Origin: Leadbetterella lacunae
GTDB taxonomy: Bacteria; Bacteroidota; Bacteroidia; Cytophagales; Spirosomataceae
Direction: 5' to 3'
Assembly (NCBI RefSeq): GCF_042649125.1
Contig: NZ_JBHRYQ010000001.1
Span: forward strand, 3,162,001 to 3,226,000
DNA length: 64,000 nt
In this document: positions 9,485 through 19,426 of the stretch, one piece after another
How the letters are laid out: each line of letters opens with the position of its first letter
How positions within the stretch are numbered: position 1 is the first letter of the stretch
Notes under the pieces: model-generated
What the model saw: only the letters and a program-made list of their open reading frames with translations
What the model was told of the DNA's origin: nothing
Databases searched by the model: none
Position numbers and translations under genes: made by a program

Positions 9485-9873
9485 GGAATCGCCTAATTCT
9501 TGTCTCATTTACAAATATAAAAATCGAATAAGAGAATACATACGTTTTGTTTTTAATAAATAGAAATTCTGGTAAAAGATCCCAAACCGCTGAATTTACG
9601 TAAATAATTAAAGAAAGTGAATAATTTCATTACTATTGTTTAATCAATATGTACACAACATAAACAAGACTTAAAGATTTTTTTGTTTAACATCAACCAC
9701 ATATAAATAAACAAAAATGACAAATATTGATATTTTGTTTACAAAAAAGCCATATTTCGTCTATACAAATTAAACATTTGTAAAATATTTTCATAAAACG
9801 TTTGGAAGTTTGTTTAATCTTTATGACATTTGTTTAAACAAAAACAAAATATAAACATAAAACATATATCGCT
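9485..9873. promoter_or_regulatory. divergent regulatory region between priA and the ECF sigma/carotenoid genes
   Basis: A gene-free, very A+T-rich stretch. It holds four copies of TTGTTTAA (from 9636, 9683, 9810 and 9830). The last two are exactly 20 bp apart, and the final one lies in the perfect palindrome TTGTTTAAACAA (9830-9841), 32 bp before the sigma-factor ATG. The spacing suggests an operator or an ECF-type promoter set for autoregulation. No coding sequence is seen. Confidence 0.5.
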
Positions 9874-10395
9874 ATGACAGCAGTAGAATTTAATTACGCT
9901 CTTCAGAATAGCACTAAGACTCTTAAGCCTTTCGCTATGAGACTGACAAAAGATTACGACGACGCCAACGATCTTTTACAAGATACATTGGTAAAAGCTT
10001 TTTTAAATAAAGATAAATATACAGACGGCACTAATCTAAAGGCTTGGTTGTATACTATCATGAAAAATACATTTATTACAAACTATCAAAGAATGATGCG
10101 TAAAAACACATTCATAGATACTACTGACAATTTGCATTACATCAATAGTTCGTCGAGTATGGTTGATAACAACGCTCTTTCGAACTTTGCAATGGAAGAC
10201 ATAAACCATGCAGTAGAAAAATTGGACGAAAGCTATAGAAATCCGTTTTTGATGTATTTTAATGGATTTAAATATCACGAGATTGCACAAAAATTAAACA
10301 TCCCTATTGGAACAGTAAAAAATAGAATTCATATTGCACGTAAAGAACTAAAAGATGCATTGAAGATCTATTCGTTCTCCAGAGGCTTAAACTAA
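9874..10395 (+). CDS. ECF-type RNA polymerase sigma factor
   Basis: A 173-residue sigma-70-family protein of extracytoplasmic-function type. Region 2 is recognisable as DDANDLLQDTLVKAFLNKDKY and WLYTIMKNTFITNY, and region 4 as a helix-turn-helix (YHEIAQKLNIPIGTVKNRIHIARKEL). No anti-sigma gene is adjacent. It lies 38 bp before crtI, an arrangement frequent in Bacteroidota, so it likely controls carotenoid synthesis and possibly itself through the repeated upstream motifs. Confidence 0.92.
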   Translation: MTAVEFNYALQNSTKTLKPFAMRLTKDYDDANDLLQDTLVKAFLNKDKYTDGTNLKAWLYTIMKNTFITNYQRMMRKNTFIDTTDNLHYINSSSSMVDNNALSNFAMEDINHAVEKLDESYRNPFLMYFNGFKYHEIAQKLNIPIGTVKNRIHIARKELKDALKIYSFSRGLN

Positions 10396-10433
10396 GCAAG
10401 GGGTTTTACAAAGAATTTTAACTGTAGCAATTT

Positions 10434-11900
10434 TTGAAAAAAGTAATCGTAATAGGATCGGGGTTTGCAGGTTTAGCCGCCGCTACCAAAATGGCAAGCG
10501 AGGGCTTGGATGTAACGTTATTAGAAAAAAACGAAACCCTAGGCGGAAGAGCTCGCGTATTTGAAGTAGACGGGTTTACTTTTGACATGGGTCCTAGCTG
10601 GTATTGGATGCCCGATATTTTTGAAAACTATTTCAAAGAATTTGGCAAAAAAGTAAGCGATTATTACGAGTTAGTAAGACTTGACCCTTCTTACAAGGTT
10701 ATTTTTTCAAAAACAAAAGAAACGAACTTACCTGCTGACCAACGATCATTGAAAGCATTGTTTGAAGAAATGGAACCGGGTTGCGGAGAAAAATACGATG
10801 CTTTTTTAAAAGAATCAGAATACAAATATAGAGTGGGCATAGGTGAGTTCGTTTGGAAACCCTCACTTTCGGTAACTGAGTTTTTTGATTTTAGACTTAT
10901 AAGCAAAGCACTTAGTTTAGATTTGTTTGCATCATTTGGAAAACATATACGTAAGTTTTTTAAAAATGAAGACATTCTTAAAATAATGGAGTTTCCTATA
11001 CTGTTTTTGGGAGCTACACCAAATGATACGCCGGCACTTTACAGTCTCATGAACTTTGCTGAAATGACCATGGGAACTTGGTACCCAATGGGCGGCATGC
11101 ACGAAATAGTCAAAGGAATGGTGAGCCTTGCAGAGGAAAAAGGAGTTAAAATACTGACCAATCAAAAGGTAACGGGGTTTTCATTCGACGGGAAAAAAAT
11201 AAAAAAGGTTCTTACTGAAGATTCGGCATATTTTGCTGATATTGTGGTGGGCGGAGCGGATTATCATCACATAGACAAAGAATTATTACCTGTAGAATTT
11301 AGCAACTATTCAGAAAAAAATTGGGACAAAAGGCTCATGGCCCCCTCATCGCTTTTGTTTTATTTAGGAATAAATAGAAAAGTAGATAGACTGATACATC
11401 ACAATTTGTTTTTTGATGAGGACTTTGCACTTCATGCCGAGGAAATATATAAAACACCACAATGGCCCTCAAAGCCTTTGTTTTATGTGTCGGCACCGTC
11501 AAAAACAGACGATTCGGTAGCACCCAAAGGCTCAGAGAACTTATTCATTTTGGTGCCTTTAGCACCCGACCTTGAAGACAACAACGAAATCAGAGAAAAA
11601 TATTTTGATATTTTAATCGCAAGACTTGAAGATTACGTAGGTCATTCTATCAAAGAACACATAGTTTATAAAAAAAGCTATGCGATAAACGACTTTAAAC
11701 AAGACTATAATGCCTACAAAGGCAACGCTTATGGGCTGGCGAACACTTTGCTACAAACGGCATTTTTGAAGCCACAGATAAGAAATAAAAATATAAAAAA
11801 CCTGTTTTACACCGGTCAACTCACCACTCCAGGCCCAGGGGTCCCCCCTTCGCTAATATCGGGATTGGTAGTAGGCAAGTATGTAATAGAAAACTATTAA
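10434..11900 (+). CDS. crtI: phytoene desaturase (CrtI family)
   Basis: FAD-dependent desaturase of the carotenoid pathway acting on the phytoene made by CrtB next door. The N-terminal dinucleotide-binding motif is VIGSGFAGLAAATKMASEG, followed by the family segment GGRARVFEVDGFTFDMGPSW, and the C-terminal CrtI signature includes FYTGQLTTPGPGVPPSLISG. At 488 residues the length is normal. The only sensible start is TTG at 10434 (protein begins MKKVIVIGSG), an uncommon codon that may limit expression. Confidence 0.95.
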   Translation: MKKVIVIGSGFAGLAAATKMASEGLDVTLLEKNETLGGRARVFEVDGFTFDMGPSWYWMPDIFENYFKEFGKKVSDYYELVRLDPSYKVIFSKTKETNLPADQRSLKALFEEMEPGCGEKYDAFLKESEYKYRVGIGEFVWKPSLSVTEFFDFRLISKALSLDLFASFGKHIRKFFKNEDILKIMEFPILFLGATPNDTPALYSLMNFAEMTMGTWYPMGGMHEIVKGMVSLAEEKGVKILTNQKVTGFSFDGKKIKKVLTEDSAYFADIVVGGADYHHIDKELLPVEFSNYSEKNWDKRLMAPSSLLFYLGINRKVDRLIHHNLFFDEDFALHAEEIYKTPQWPSKPLFYVSAPSKTDDSVAPKGSENLFILVPLAPDLEDNNEIREKYFDILIARLEDYVGHSIKEHIVYKKSYAINDFKQDYNAYKGNAYGLANTLLQTAFLKPQIRNKNIKNLFYTGQLTTPGPGVPPSLISGLVVGKYVIENY

Positions 11901-11912
11901 ACCCTAATTGGC

Positions 11913-12749
11913 ATGTTTGGAATCTATGAAAAATCAACTTTTGGCTGCAGTAAGCTCGTGACCGAGTTATACAGCACCTCCTTTTCTTTGGGCATAAAAA
12001 CCCTGAACAAAAGATTTCATGACCCTATTTACGGTATTTACGGTTTCGTAAGATACGCCGACGAAATAGTGGACACATTCCATCAGTTTGACAAAAAAAT
12101 GCTGCTGAATCGGTTTAAACAAGACACGTATACGGCCATAGAGGAAGGCGTTAGCTTAAATCCGATTTTACATTCTTTTCAGAAAGTAGTACACGACTAC
12201 AAAATAGAGCGAGACCTAATCGATGCTTTTTTGACAAGTATGGAAATGGATTTGTTAAATGTGCATTATGATGCAGACAAATACAACGAGTATATATACG
12301 GCTCAGCTGAGGTAGTGGGTTTAATGTGCCTTAGGGTTTTTGTAGAAGGAAGTGCCGAGCTTTATGATAAATTAAAAACTGACGCAAGGAGCCTTGGTGC
12401 GGCATTTCAAAAGGTTAATTTTTTAAGAGATATAAAGAGTGACTTCGAAGATCGAGGACGAGTGTATTTTCCCGGTGTAGATTTTCAAAATTTTTCGGGC
12501 GACGCCAAAAAGGCCATAGAAAATGATATTCAAATAGACTTTGACAATGCACTAAGAGGAATAATGGGCTTACCAGTTGGGGCACGAAGCGGTGTATATT
12601 TGGCCTACATTTATTACTTAAAACTATTTAAAAAAATAAAAAGTACGGCGGCTTGCAGAATTCAGCATGAAAGAATAAGAGTGCCTGATGCCATAAAGTT
12701 TACGCTTTTAGCTAAAACCTTAGTAAAAGGCTCTTTGGGAGTTTTATAA
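11913..12749 (+). CDS. crtB: phytoene synthase (CrtB family)
   Basis: Condenses two geranylgeranyl diphosphates to phytoene. Both aspartate-rich substrate-binding motifs are present: YADEIVDTF (first, about residue 47) and NFLRDIKSDFEDRGRVYFP (second). A 278-residue length is normal. It follows crtI by 12 bp and ends in a bidirectional terminator shared with uvrA. Confidence 0.95.
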   Translation: MFGIYEKSTFGCSKLVTELYSTSFSLGIKTLNKRFHDPIYGIYGFVRYADEIVDTFHQFDKKMLLNRFKQDTYTAIEEGVSLNPILHSFQKVVHDYKIERDLIDAFLTSMEMDLLNVHYDADKYNEYIYGSAEVVGLMCLRVFVEGSAELYDKLKTDARSLGAAFQKVNFLRDIKSDFEDRGRVYFPGVDFQNFSGDAKKAIENDIQIDFDNALRGIMGLPVGARSGVYLAYIYYLKLFKKIKSTAACRIQHERIRVPDAIKFTLLAKTLVKGSLGVL

Positions 12750-12771
12750 ATTATACTTTTCTTCAAACATT

Positions 12772-12798
12772 AAAAAGGGCCTTATCGGCCCTTTTTTT
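12772..12798. terminator. bidirectional terminator between crtB and uvrA
   Basis: AAAAAGGGCC and GGCCCTTTTT arms around a TTATC loop, with A- and T-runs on both sides, so it can end both convergent transcripts. Confidence 0.9.
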
Positions 12799-15650
12799 TA
12801 TTTCATCCCTAATTCTTTTTTCAAGAAGTATCCCGTATAGCTTCCTTTTACTTTAGCTACCTGTTCGGGAGTACCTTCTGCTACTATTACTCCTCCTTTA
12901 TTTCCGCCTTCTGGCCCCATATCTATTACATGGTCGGCTATTTTAATGACGTCTAAATTGTGCTCAATTATCAAAAGACTATTCCCCTTGTCTGCGAGTT
13001 TTTGAAGCACATCAAGTAATTTTCTGATATCCTGAAAGTGCAAACCTGTGGTGGGCTCATCTAAAATATACATGGTTTTCCCCGTGTCTTTTTTCGACAG
13101 CTCCTCCGAAAGTTTCACTCGCTGAGCCTCTCCACCCGAAAGCGTAGTGGCATGTTGCCCAAGCGTAATATATCCCAAGCCTACATCATTCAAAATCTGC
13201 ACCTTCCGGTTAATACGAGGTTGGTTTTCAAAAAACGGAAGTGCTTCTTCTACAGTCATATCCAAAACATCCGAAATGGATTTCCCCTTAAACCTAACCT
13301 CAAGCGTCTCTCTATTAAATCGCTTTCCTTTACAGGTTTCACACATGATATGCACATCTGGCAGAAAGTCCATTTCTATTTTTTTCATACCGCCACCTTC
13401 GCATGCTTCACAACGGCCTCCTTTAACGTTAAACGAAAAACGCCCCGGCTTATATCCTCTAATTTTAGACTCAGGAAGCTCCGCAAAAAGTGCTCGGATA
13501 TCGGTAAACATACCCGTATATGTAGCAGGATTACTTCTCGGAGTTCTTCCGATAGGTGACTGATCTACTTCAATAACTTTGTCTATGTGCTCTAATCCTT
13601 CTACCTTTTTATAAGGCAGAGGTTCTTTTTTAGCTCTAAAGAAATGGTGATTTAGAATAGGAAACATAGTTTCATGAATAAGCGAGGACTTTCCGCTACC
13701 GCTCACCCCGGTGATACAAACCATCATACCCAACGGAAGCTTCATGCTTACATTTTTGAGGTTGTGGCCCGTAGCTCCTTTTATTTCTAAAAACAGACCG
13801 TTTCCTTTTCTTCTCTTTTCAGGAACTGCTATACTTACCCTATCGCTCAAATAATCGGCCGTAATACCTCCTTTGGCTATAAATTCTTCTGGAGTACCGT
13901 AGCTTACCACTTTGCCGCCATGCCTACCTGCACCCGGTCCGATGTCTAAAATATAGTCTGACTCGAGCATCATGTCTTTGTCGTGTTCAACCACTAAAAC
14001 CGTATTTCCAAGATCACGTAAGTCTTTTAGAGCGGTAATAAGTTTTACGTTATCACGTTGATGGAGGCCAATACTTGGCTCGTCCATGATATACAAAACC
14101 CCCACAAGCTGGGTACCTATTTGGGTAGCCAGTCTTATACGCTGAGCCTCTCCACCCGAAAGGGTCCTCAGGGCACGATTTAGCGTTAAATAGTCAAGCC
14201 CAATGCCGTATAAAAAACCAATACGTTTTTTGATTTCTTTCAAAATCTCAACTGCTATCAAGTTTTGCCTATCCGAAAGTCGCTCTTCTAGGTTTTCGAA
14301 CCAAGCGGCCAAGTCGGCGATATCCATCTGAGATAGTTCTGCGATATTTTTTCCATCTATCAAAAAATGCAACGACTCTTTCTTAAGCCTTTGACCGTTA
14401 CACTCAGGACAGGTCTTTATCAACATGAAGTCTTTTAGCCAGTCCTGAATTTTGTCTGAATCAGAATCTTGCTGACGCTTCAAAAAGGTCAATATCCCTT
14501 CGAAATTCGTGTTCCAGTCGGTTCCTGGGTGTTTTTTAGATGGCACCGCAACAGGCTCCTTGCTGCCATGCATGATAATGCGAAGTGCCTCTTCGGGTAT
14601 TTTTTCTATCGGAACACTGATAGACGTTTTATATTTTTTAAGGATTATTTCTATTTGCTTAAAGATCCACAACTCGCGATACTCGCCAAGCGGAGCTATT
14701 CCTCCACGCGATATACTTATACTTTTGTCAGGAATAATAGCCTCTTCGGTTATCTCTTCAATCATCCCCATGCCTCCGCAACTTGGGCAGGCCCCGTAGG
14801 GCGTATTGAATGAAAACGAGTTGGGCGAAGGGTCTTCGTAACTGATACCCGCCTCGGGGTCCATCAGGTTTTGAGAGAAATACTGAACTTCATTTTTGTC
14901 ATTTAGCAATAACAAAGAACCCTTTCCTAACTTAAGGGCCGTACCTACCGACTGACTGATTCTAAAGCGATCTTCTTGCTTAGGAATGACCCGATCTACC
15001 ACAATCTCAATGTCGTGAATTTTGTATCGGTCAAGTTGCATTTTAGACGTGATGTCTTCTATCTCACCGTCTACTCGCACTTTGGTGTAGCCCATTTTGG
15101 TGATTTGCACAAATAGCTCTCTGTAATGCCCTTTTCTTCCTTTGATCAAAGGTGCCAAAATCGCTATTTTCTTGTCTGTATATTGATCGAAAATTTGCTC
15201 TACAATCTGGTCTTGGGTTTGCTTAACCATAGGTTTGCCCGTAACATAACTGTACGCTATACCTACGCGAGCAAAAAACAAACGGAGAAAGTCATAAATT
15301 TCGGTGGTGGTACCTACTGTAGACCGAGGATTTTTTGAAGTGGTCTTTTGCTCAATACTGATAACCGGCGAAAGTCCATTGATCTTATCAACATCCGGAC
15401 GCTCCATATCGCCAATAAAACTCCTCGCATACGACGAAAAACTCTCCATGTATCTTCGCTGCCCTTCGGCATAGATGGTATCAAACGCCAAAGATGATTT
15501 TCCGCTGCCGCTAATACCCGTTACCACCACGAGTTTGTTTCGTGGAATAACTACATCGATGTTTTTGAGATTATGTTCACGGGCACCGTAAACTTCGATT
15601 TGGTCATGCCCTGTAAGTTCAATATCACTAAGTTTTTTATCTACTGCCAC
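12798..15650 (-). CDS. uvrA: excinuclease ABC subunit A
   Basis: DNA damage-recognition ATPase of nucleotide excision repair. The 950-residue protein has two ABC ATPase halves: Walker A GISGSGKSSLAFDTIYAEGQ and GVSGSGKSSLIHETM, with two signatures of LSGGEAQRIRLA/LSGGEAQRVKL type. Both zinc modules are intact (CPSCGGMG with CPECNGQR, and CEACEGGGMKK with CETCKGKR). Length and order match full UvrA. Confidence 0.98.
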   Translation of the reverse strand: MAVDKKLSDIELTGHDQIEVYGAREHNLKNIDVVIPRNKLVVVTGISGSGKSSLAFDTIYAEGQRRYMESFSSYARSFIGDMERPDVDKINGLSPVISIEQKTTSKNPRSTVGTTTEIYDFLRLFFARVGIAYSYVTGKPMVKQTQDQIVEQIFDQYTDKKIAILAPLIKGRKGHYRELFVQITKMGYTKVRVDGEIEDITSKMQLDRYKIHDIEIVVDRVIPKQEDRFRISQSVGTALKLGKGSLLLLNDKNEVQYFSQNLMDPEAGISYEDPSPNSFSFNTPYGACPSCGGMGMIEEITEEAIIPDKSISISRGGIAPLGEYRELWIFKQIEIILKKYKTSISVPIEKIPEEALRIIMHGSKEPVAVPSKKHPGTDWNTNFEGILTFLKRQQDSDSDKIQDWLKDFMLIKTCPECNGQRLKKESLHFLIDGKNIAELSQMDIADLAAWFENLEERLSDRQNLIAVEILKEIKKRIGFLYGIGLDYLTLNRALRTLSGGEAQRIRLATQIGTQLVGVLYIMDEPSIGLHQRDNVKLITALKDLRDLGNTVLVVEHDKDMMLESDYILDIGPGAGRHGGKVVSYGTPEEFIAKGGITADYLSDRVSIAVPEKRRKGNGLFLEIKGATGHNLKNVSMKLPLGMMVCITGVSGSGKSSLIHETMFPILNHHFFRAKKEPLPYKKVEGLEHIDKVIEVDQSPIGRTPRSNPATYTGMFTDIRALFAELPESKIRGYKPGRFSFNVKGGRCEACEGGGMKKIEMDFLPDVHIMCETCKGKRFNRETLEVRFKGKSISDVLDMTVEEALPFFENQPRINRKVQILNDVGLGYITLGQHATTLSGGEAQRVKLSEELSKKDTGKTMYILDEPTTGLHFQDIRKLLDVLQKLADKGNSLLIIEHNLDVIKIADHVIDMGPEGGNKGGVIVAEGTPEQVAKVKGSYTGYFLKKELGMK

Positions 15651-15842
15651 GCTAGTTTTGAAGGAATGTTGTCAAACTCCAAATTTAACCTTTTTTCAGG
15701 TACAAAAGTTGGAAGGATTATAAATAAAAGGAAAAAAGAAAGTAAAACAACCCAAAATGCAAGGGTTTAGGTTATTTCTGCTATTCAAACACTTAAATAG
15801 ACTTTTTAGAATTTCAATACTATCTGGCAAAAAGCAAACCTT

Positions 15843-16913
15843 TTATTTGGCCTTATTTTTTCTACGCTCAGCCACAAGCAACTCTATGACCAAGTCATAG
15901 CTTCGCGACCCCTCTTCTTGACCATTTGACTTTAAAAACAAATCGTAAAAAGGGGAAACGACATACACTTGCACCGGGTTTTTGAATCTTTTCCAAATGG
16001 CTCGCTCAGCCGCAAAATCTTGCTTTACCAGAGAATCTAGTTTGTTGTAATACGACTTAGAAAGTGTACTGTCTATTTCCCAAACTTTATGGATGGCACG
16101 ATACACTACGCCGTAATTTCCAGAATATCTAAAAACAGGGTCCGGGTGATTTTTACAAGCCAAATACCCTAAAAAGCTCGCCTCGTCTTCGGAAGCGAAA
16201 CCCATCTGATGGGCCATTTCGTGAGACGCCACATAAGGCACGTCTATGGCCAAATTGTTGGCATTAACATTAGCCTCGCCACTTAAAAACATATAAATAC
16301 CACTGGTGCTCATATAACTAAGCAAGTCGCTGCCCACTGCTTTTTTAATAGATGGAGCTGTATAATTAATAAATGGATAATCAAGCTGCTGATAGCCTTC
16401 TGGGGCCTTCTGAAAGGTCGAACTCAGGCTCGCCGCCTTAATCATTTCGGCATTTAGGGCTCTTCGAGAAACATTGGTTTCCTCCACTAAGTCTTCACAC
16501 AGTTGTATCAGTTCTTGGTCTGTTATGTTTTCTTTGTTTAGGTGCATCAACTCTTCTAAGGGCACTTTGTGATAAGCCAAACCCCACGTAAGCATATATA
16601 TAAAATACAAAACCGAAAGTCCGCCCAAAAGCTGAAACGCAAAAGACTTAAAATACTTCTTTGACATATACAGTTGATAGATGTTTTTCCCTAACCAAAA
16701 GATAAGCAAAGCACTTAAAACATACACCAAAACCAAACCAACAGAAATGCTTGTCAGAGAAGTCAGTTTCCTTAGGCCAAGTGTGAAATATTTAAAAAAA
16801 CCCGCTGTATAATATTGCTCCACCCAAATCGGGTTACTCGCAAAAACTCGAAACGCAAAATACTGAATAGGCAATGAAAACACCAACCAAAACCGCCACC
16901 CTTTTAATTTCAT
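15843..16913 (-). CDS. DUF3810 family membrane protein with HExxH motif
   Basis: A 356-residue protein with about three N-terminal membrane helices (residues 8-110) and a large C-terminal domain containing VASHEMAHQMGFASEDEASFLGYLAC, a zinc-peptidase-like HExxH with a downstream acidic EDE segment. This matches the DUF3810 family of Bacteroidota, whose substrate is unknown. It probably faces the periplasm. No operon partner is evident: about 190 bp separate it from uvrA and 130 bp from degP. Confidence 0.85.
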   Translation of the reverse strand: MKLKGWRFWLVFSLPIQYFAFRVFASNPIWVEQYYTAGFFKYFTLGLRKLTSLTSISVGLVLVYVLSALLIFWLGKNIYQLYMSKKYFKSFAFQLLGGLSVLYFIYMLTWGLAYHKVPLEELMHLNKENITDQELIQLCEDLVEETNVSRRALNAEMIKAASLSSTFQKAPEGYQQLDYPFINYTAPSIKKAVGSDLLSYMSTSGIYMFLSGEANVNANNLAIDVPYVASHEMAHQMGFASEDEASFLGYLACKNHPDPVFRYSGNYGVVYRAIHKVWEIDSTLSKSYYNKLDSLVKQDFAAERAIWKRFKNPVQVYVVSPFYDLFLKSNGQEEGSRSYDLVIELLVAERRKNKAK

Positions 16914-16992
16914 AAATAAATATCGCTATGTTGTTATTCCACCCCAAATATCGATTAAAAATAGACATTCGAGACTTCTTCCTAAAAAAAAC

Positions 16993-17025
16993 AAAAGGCT
17001 CACTTTGTAAAAAAATGAGCCTTTT
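16993..17025 (-). terminator. terminator after the DegP-like protease gene
   Basis: A perfect 10-bp inverted repeat (AAAAGGCTCA / TGAGCCTTTT) whose minus-strand reading ends in T-rich sequence, 21 bp behind the protease stop codon. Confidence 0.85.
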
Positions 17026-17046
17026 GAAATATATAAATCTGAGTGA

Positions 17047-18561
17047 TTACTGAATAGTTACTCCAAAACAATAGTTTTTAGAATACCCTTCATAAACACC
17101 ACACATTAAGACGCCTTCTTCGCCTTGCTTTTTGGCGGTTTCTATAACTTCTTGCACTTCTTTTACTGAGTTTACCTTCGCATTTCCTACTCGAGTGATA
17201 ATGAAACCTTCTTCGATGCCATCGTTTTCTTGAGCAAAAGTACCCGTTGGGTCTATTCCGGTAATTCTTACACCATTTCTCAATCCTATTTTCTCTTTTT
17301 CTTTGGCCGAAAGTTCTTCTATTTTCAGCCCGAGTTTACCATAAGCCGAGTTGTTTTTAGGAGCAACTTTAAGCACGCCTTTGCCGCCTTCGCTGTTTCT
17401 TAAAACAACCGAAATATCTTTAACGCTTCCATTTCTGTTTAAGGTAATATCCGCTTTGTCGCCTGGTCTTTTTCTGCCTATTAGCTCTAAAAATTTCGGC
17501 ATCGAAGTAATCGCAATACCGTCTACTTTAGTTATTACGTCACCTTTTTTGATACCTGCTGCCGCAGCTGCACCGTCTTCAGGCACGCCGTAGACATATA
17601 TTCCGCTTTCTAAATCTGTATCTAGTTTAAGTTCTTTTTTGGCATCTCTGCTTAGTTCCACAGGATTTATTCCTAAGAAACCACGCTGTACATTCCCAAA
17701 CTTAATAAGGTCCGTAGAAACTTTCTTTACGATAGTAGAAGGCACCGCAAACGAATAACCAGCATACGCTCCATTTGGCGAAGCGATGGCCGTATTGATT
17801 CCGATCAACTGTCCGTTTAGATTTACCAAAGCACCACCACTGTTACCCGGGTTTACCGCGGCATCTGTCTGGATAAACGACTCAATAGGAGCGTTTGTAT
17901 TACTTTGATCTTTGTTTTTAAGAATATTGATACTTCTACTCATAGCACTGATAATACCTGCCGTTACGGTAGACTCCAAGTTAAACGGATTACCAACCGC
18001 AAGCACCCACTCTCCTACTTTGACATCGTCAGAGTTAGCAAATACGATAGATGGCAACTTAGCCGCCTCCACTTTGATTACCGCAATATCCGTAGATGGA
18101 TCTACCCCAATTACCTTAGCTTCATACGTTTTCTTGTCGTAGGTTACTACTTCAAGCTCCGTGGCTCCTTCCACTACGTGGTTGTTGGTTACAATGTATC
18201 CGTCTTCAGATATAATCACACCCGAACCCGAAGATTCTTGTTTTTGGTTACGCGAGCCACCGAACTCATCGTCCATTCCAAAAAACTGATCGAAGATAGA
18301 TGGCATCTGACGTACGGTACGGATAGACTTGGCCTTGATATGCACCACCGCAGGAGCAGAAACACCCGCTGCATAGGTAAAGTCGCCGGGTTGGCCAACG
18401 GGCATATCGTTATAGTTTACCAAACTAGTGCCAGCCTTATTAGAGCCTGCTTCGTTGATGATTACATCGTTTTGATAGCCCGAAATGGCTTTGTAGCCGG
18501 CTATAGTAGCCACACTAGTAGCCACAGCGATTAAAGCGGTTTTCCAAGAGTTACTTATCAT
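17047..18561 (-). CDS. Do/DegQ-type periplasmic serine protease
   Basis: HtrA-family protease and chaperone for misfolded envelope proteins, 504 residues. There is an N-terminal signal/anchor helix (about 8-26). The catalytic triad is His in TNNHVVEGA, Asp in STDIAVIKV and Ser in NPGNSGGALVNL. Two PDZ regions follow (about 300-385 and 410-500). Preceding minus-strand neighbour is the Hsp20 gene, so envelope and cytosolic protein-quality genes lie side by side. Confidence 0.95.
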   Translation of the reverse strand: MISNSWKTALIAVATSVATIAGYKAISGYQNDVIINEAGSNKAGTSLVNYNDMPVGQPGDFTYAAGVSAPAVVHIKAKSIRTVRQMPSIFDQFFGMDDEFGGSRNQKQESSGSGVIISEDGYIVTNNHVVEGATELEVVTYDKKTYEAKVIGVDPSTDIAVIKVEAAKLPSIVFANSDDVKVGEWVLAVGNPFNLESTVTAGIISAMSRSINILKNKDQSNTNAPIESFIQTDAAVNPGNSGGALVNLNGQLIGINTAIASPNGAYAGYSFAVPSTIVKKVSTDLIKFGNVQRGFLGINPVELSRDAKKELKLDTDLESGIYVYGVPEDGAAAAAGIKKGDVITKVDGIAITSMPKFLELIGRKRPGDKADITLNRNGSVKDISVVLRNSEGGKGVLKVAPKNNSAYGKLGLKIEELSAKEKEKIGLRNGVRITGIDPTGTFAQENDGIEEGFIITRVGNAKVNSVKEVQEVIETAKKQGEEGVLMCGVYEGYSKNYCFGVTIQ

Positions 18562-18700
18562 ATTATTAATGCTATAGTTATATTTAAAGGATTTCTGAAA
18601 TTTCTAAACTGCAAATTTATTTTTGCCTGACTTTATAACGCAAATCTTTTAGATAAAATTTACTATTACTTGTAGTTCTTAACAATTATTAACTAAAAAA

Positions 18701-18727
18701 GCACCGTAAAGTTTTTCACGGTGCCTT
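18701..18727 (-). terminator. terminator after the hsp20 gene
   Basis: GCACCGT / ACGGTGC arms around a 10-nt loop; read on the minus strand the hairpin is followed by TTTTTT. It lies 20 bp behind the Hsp20 stop codon. Confidence 0.8.
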
Positions 18728-18743
18728 TTCTGAGTGCCAAAAA

Positions 18744-19166
18744 TTAGTTAACCGAAATCAACTTTGGCTCTTTTGGTTTTGCTTCCTCCTTTTTAGGAAT
18801 ACTTAAAGTTAACACACCGTGGTCATAGTTGGCCGCAATGGCGTCAGTTTCCACAGTTTTTGGCAACCTAAATGAACGAGAGAATGCCTCAAACCCAAAC
18901 TCTTTACGTAAGTATGTTTCGGTTTTCTCTTCTTTGTTTTCTTCTTTCTCGGCCCATACTTTCAATGTGTTTTCACGGACTTCTATTTTAAGGTCTTCTT
19001 TTTTGAAGCCCGGTATAGCCAATTCAATTTTAAACGAAGCCTCGTCTTCTATGATGTTTGCAGCTGGAGCTGTTTTGTTTGGCGTGTGAGCAGCCTCATT
19101 AAAAATCTCATTGAAAATTGCTGGTAAACCGTTTAATGTGTTCGCGTTTCTTACTAAAGTGTTCAT
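18744..19166 (-). CDS. Hsp20/alpha-crystallin small heat-shock protein
   Basis: ATP-independent holdase chaperone, 140 residues. The alpha-crystallin domain spans about 35-130, with the beta-strand block FKIELAIPGFKKEDLKIEV, the segment YLRKEFGFEAFSRSFRLP and the closing GVLTLSIPKKE. The monocistronic unit has a terminator at its end and a possible sigma-54-like site upstream. Confidence 0.95.
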   Translation of the reverse strand: MNTLVRNANTLNGLPAIFNEIFNEAAHTPNKTAPAANIIEDEASFKIELAIPGFKKEDLKIEVRENTLKVWAEKEENKEEKTETYLRKEFGFEAFSRSFRLPKTVETDAIAANYDHGVLTLSIPKKEEAKPKEPKLISVN

Positions 19167-19211
19167 ATTGTTAATTGTTGTTTTATTTAAAAATTATTTT
19201 ATTCACTATGA

Positions 19212-19227
19212 ACAAATCACATTCCAA
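19212..19227 (-). promoter_or_regulatory. possible sigma-54-type promoter of hsp20
   Basis: On the minus strand TTGGAATGTGATTTGT places GG and GT exactly 12 bases apart, as in the -24/-12 elements, although the usual GC is GT. The predicted start point lies about 35 bp before the ATG. T-rich repeats resembling GTCATTTTGTCTG lie just upstream. This is a motif match only. Confidence 0.35.
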
Positions 19228-19366
19228 GTCAAAAAATCAGACAAAATGACCGACTTTTGAATGTAAAACAAAACCATACATGACACATTGGCCGATTTTA
19301 ATTTAAATCCAAATAAAAAAACTGACAGATTTTACATTCTGGTTTTGGGTAGAAACAAAAAAAACA

Positions 19367-19391
19367 ACAGCAACAATTAAGCTACTGCTGT
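19367..19391 (-). terminator. weak terminator after the ABC permease/M1 gene
   Basis: Six-base arms ACAGCA / TGCTGT around a 13-nt loop; the minus-strand reading runs into a T-rich stretch (A-run on the plus strand at about 19356-19364). Confidence 0.55.
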
Positions 19392-19426
19392 AAACGTGTT
19401 GTGGATTAAAATAGCAAACTCTTAGT

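Noticed and set aside
9485..9508. Longer PriA start adding MRQELGDS
   Set aside because: The extra residues do not fit the family start and a promoter-like box lies immediately upstream, so ATG 9484 is preferred.
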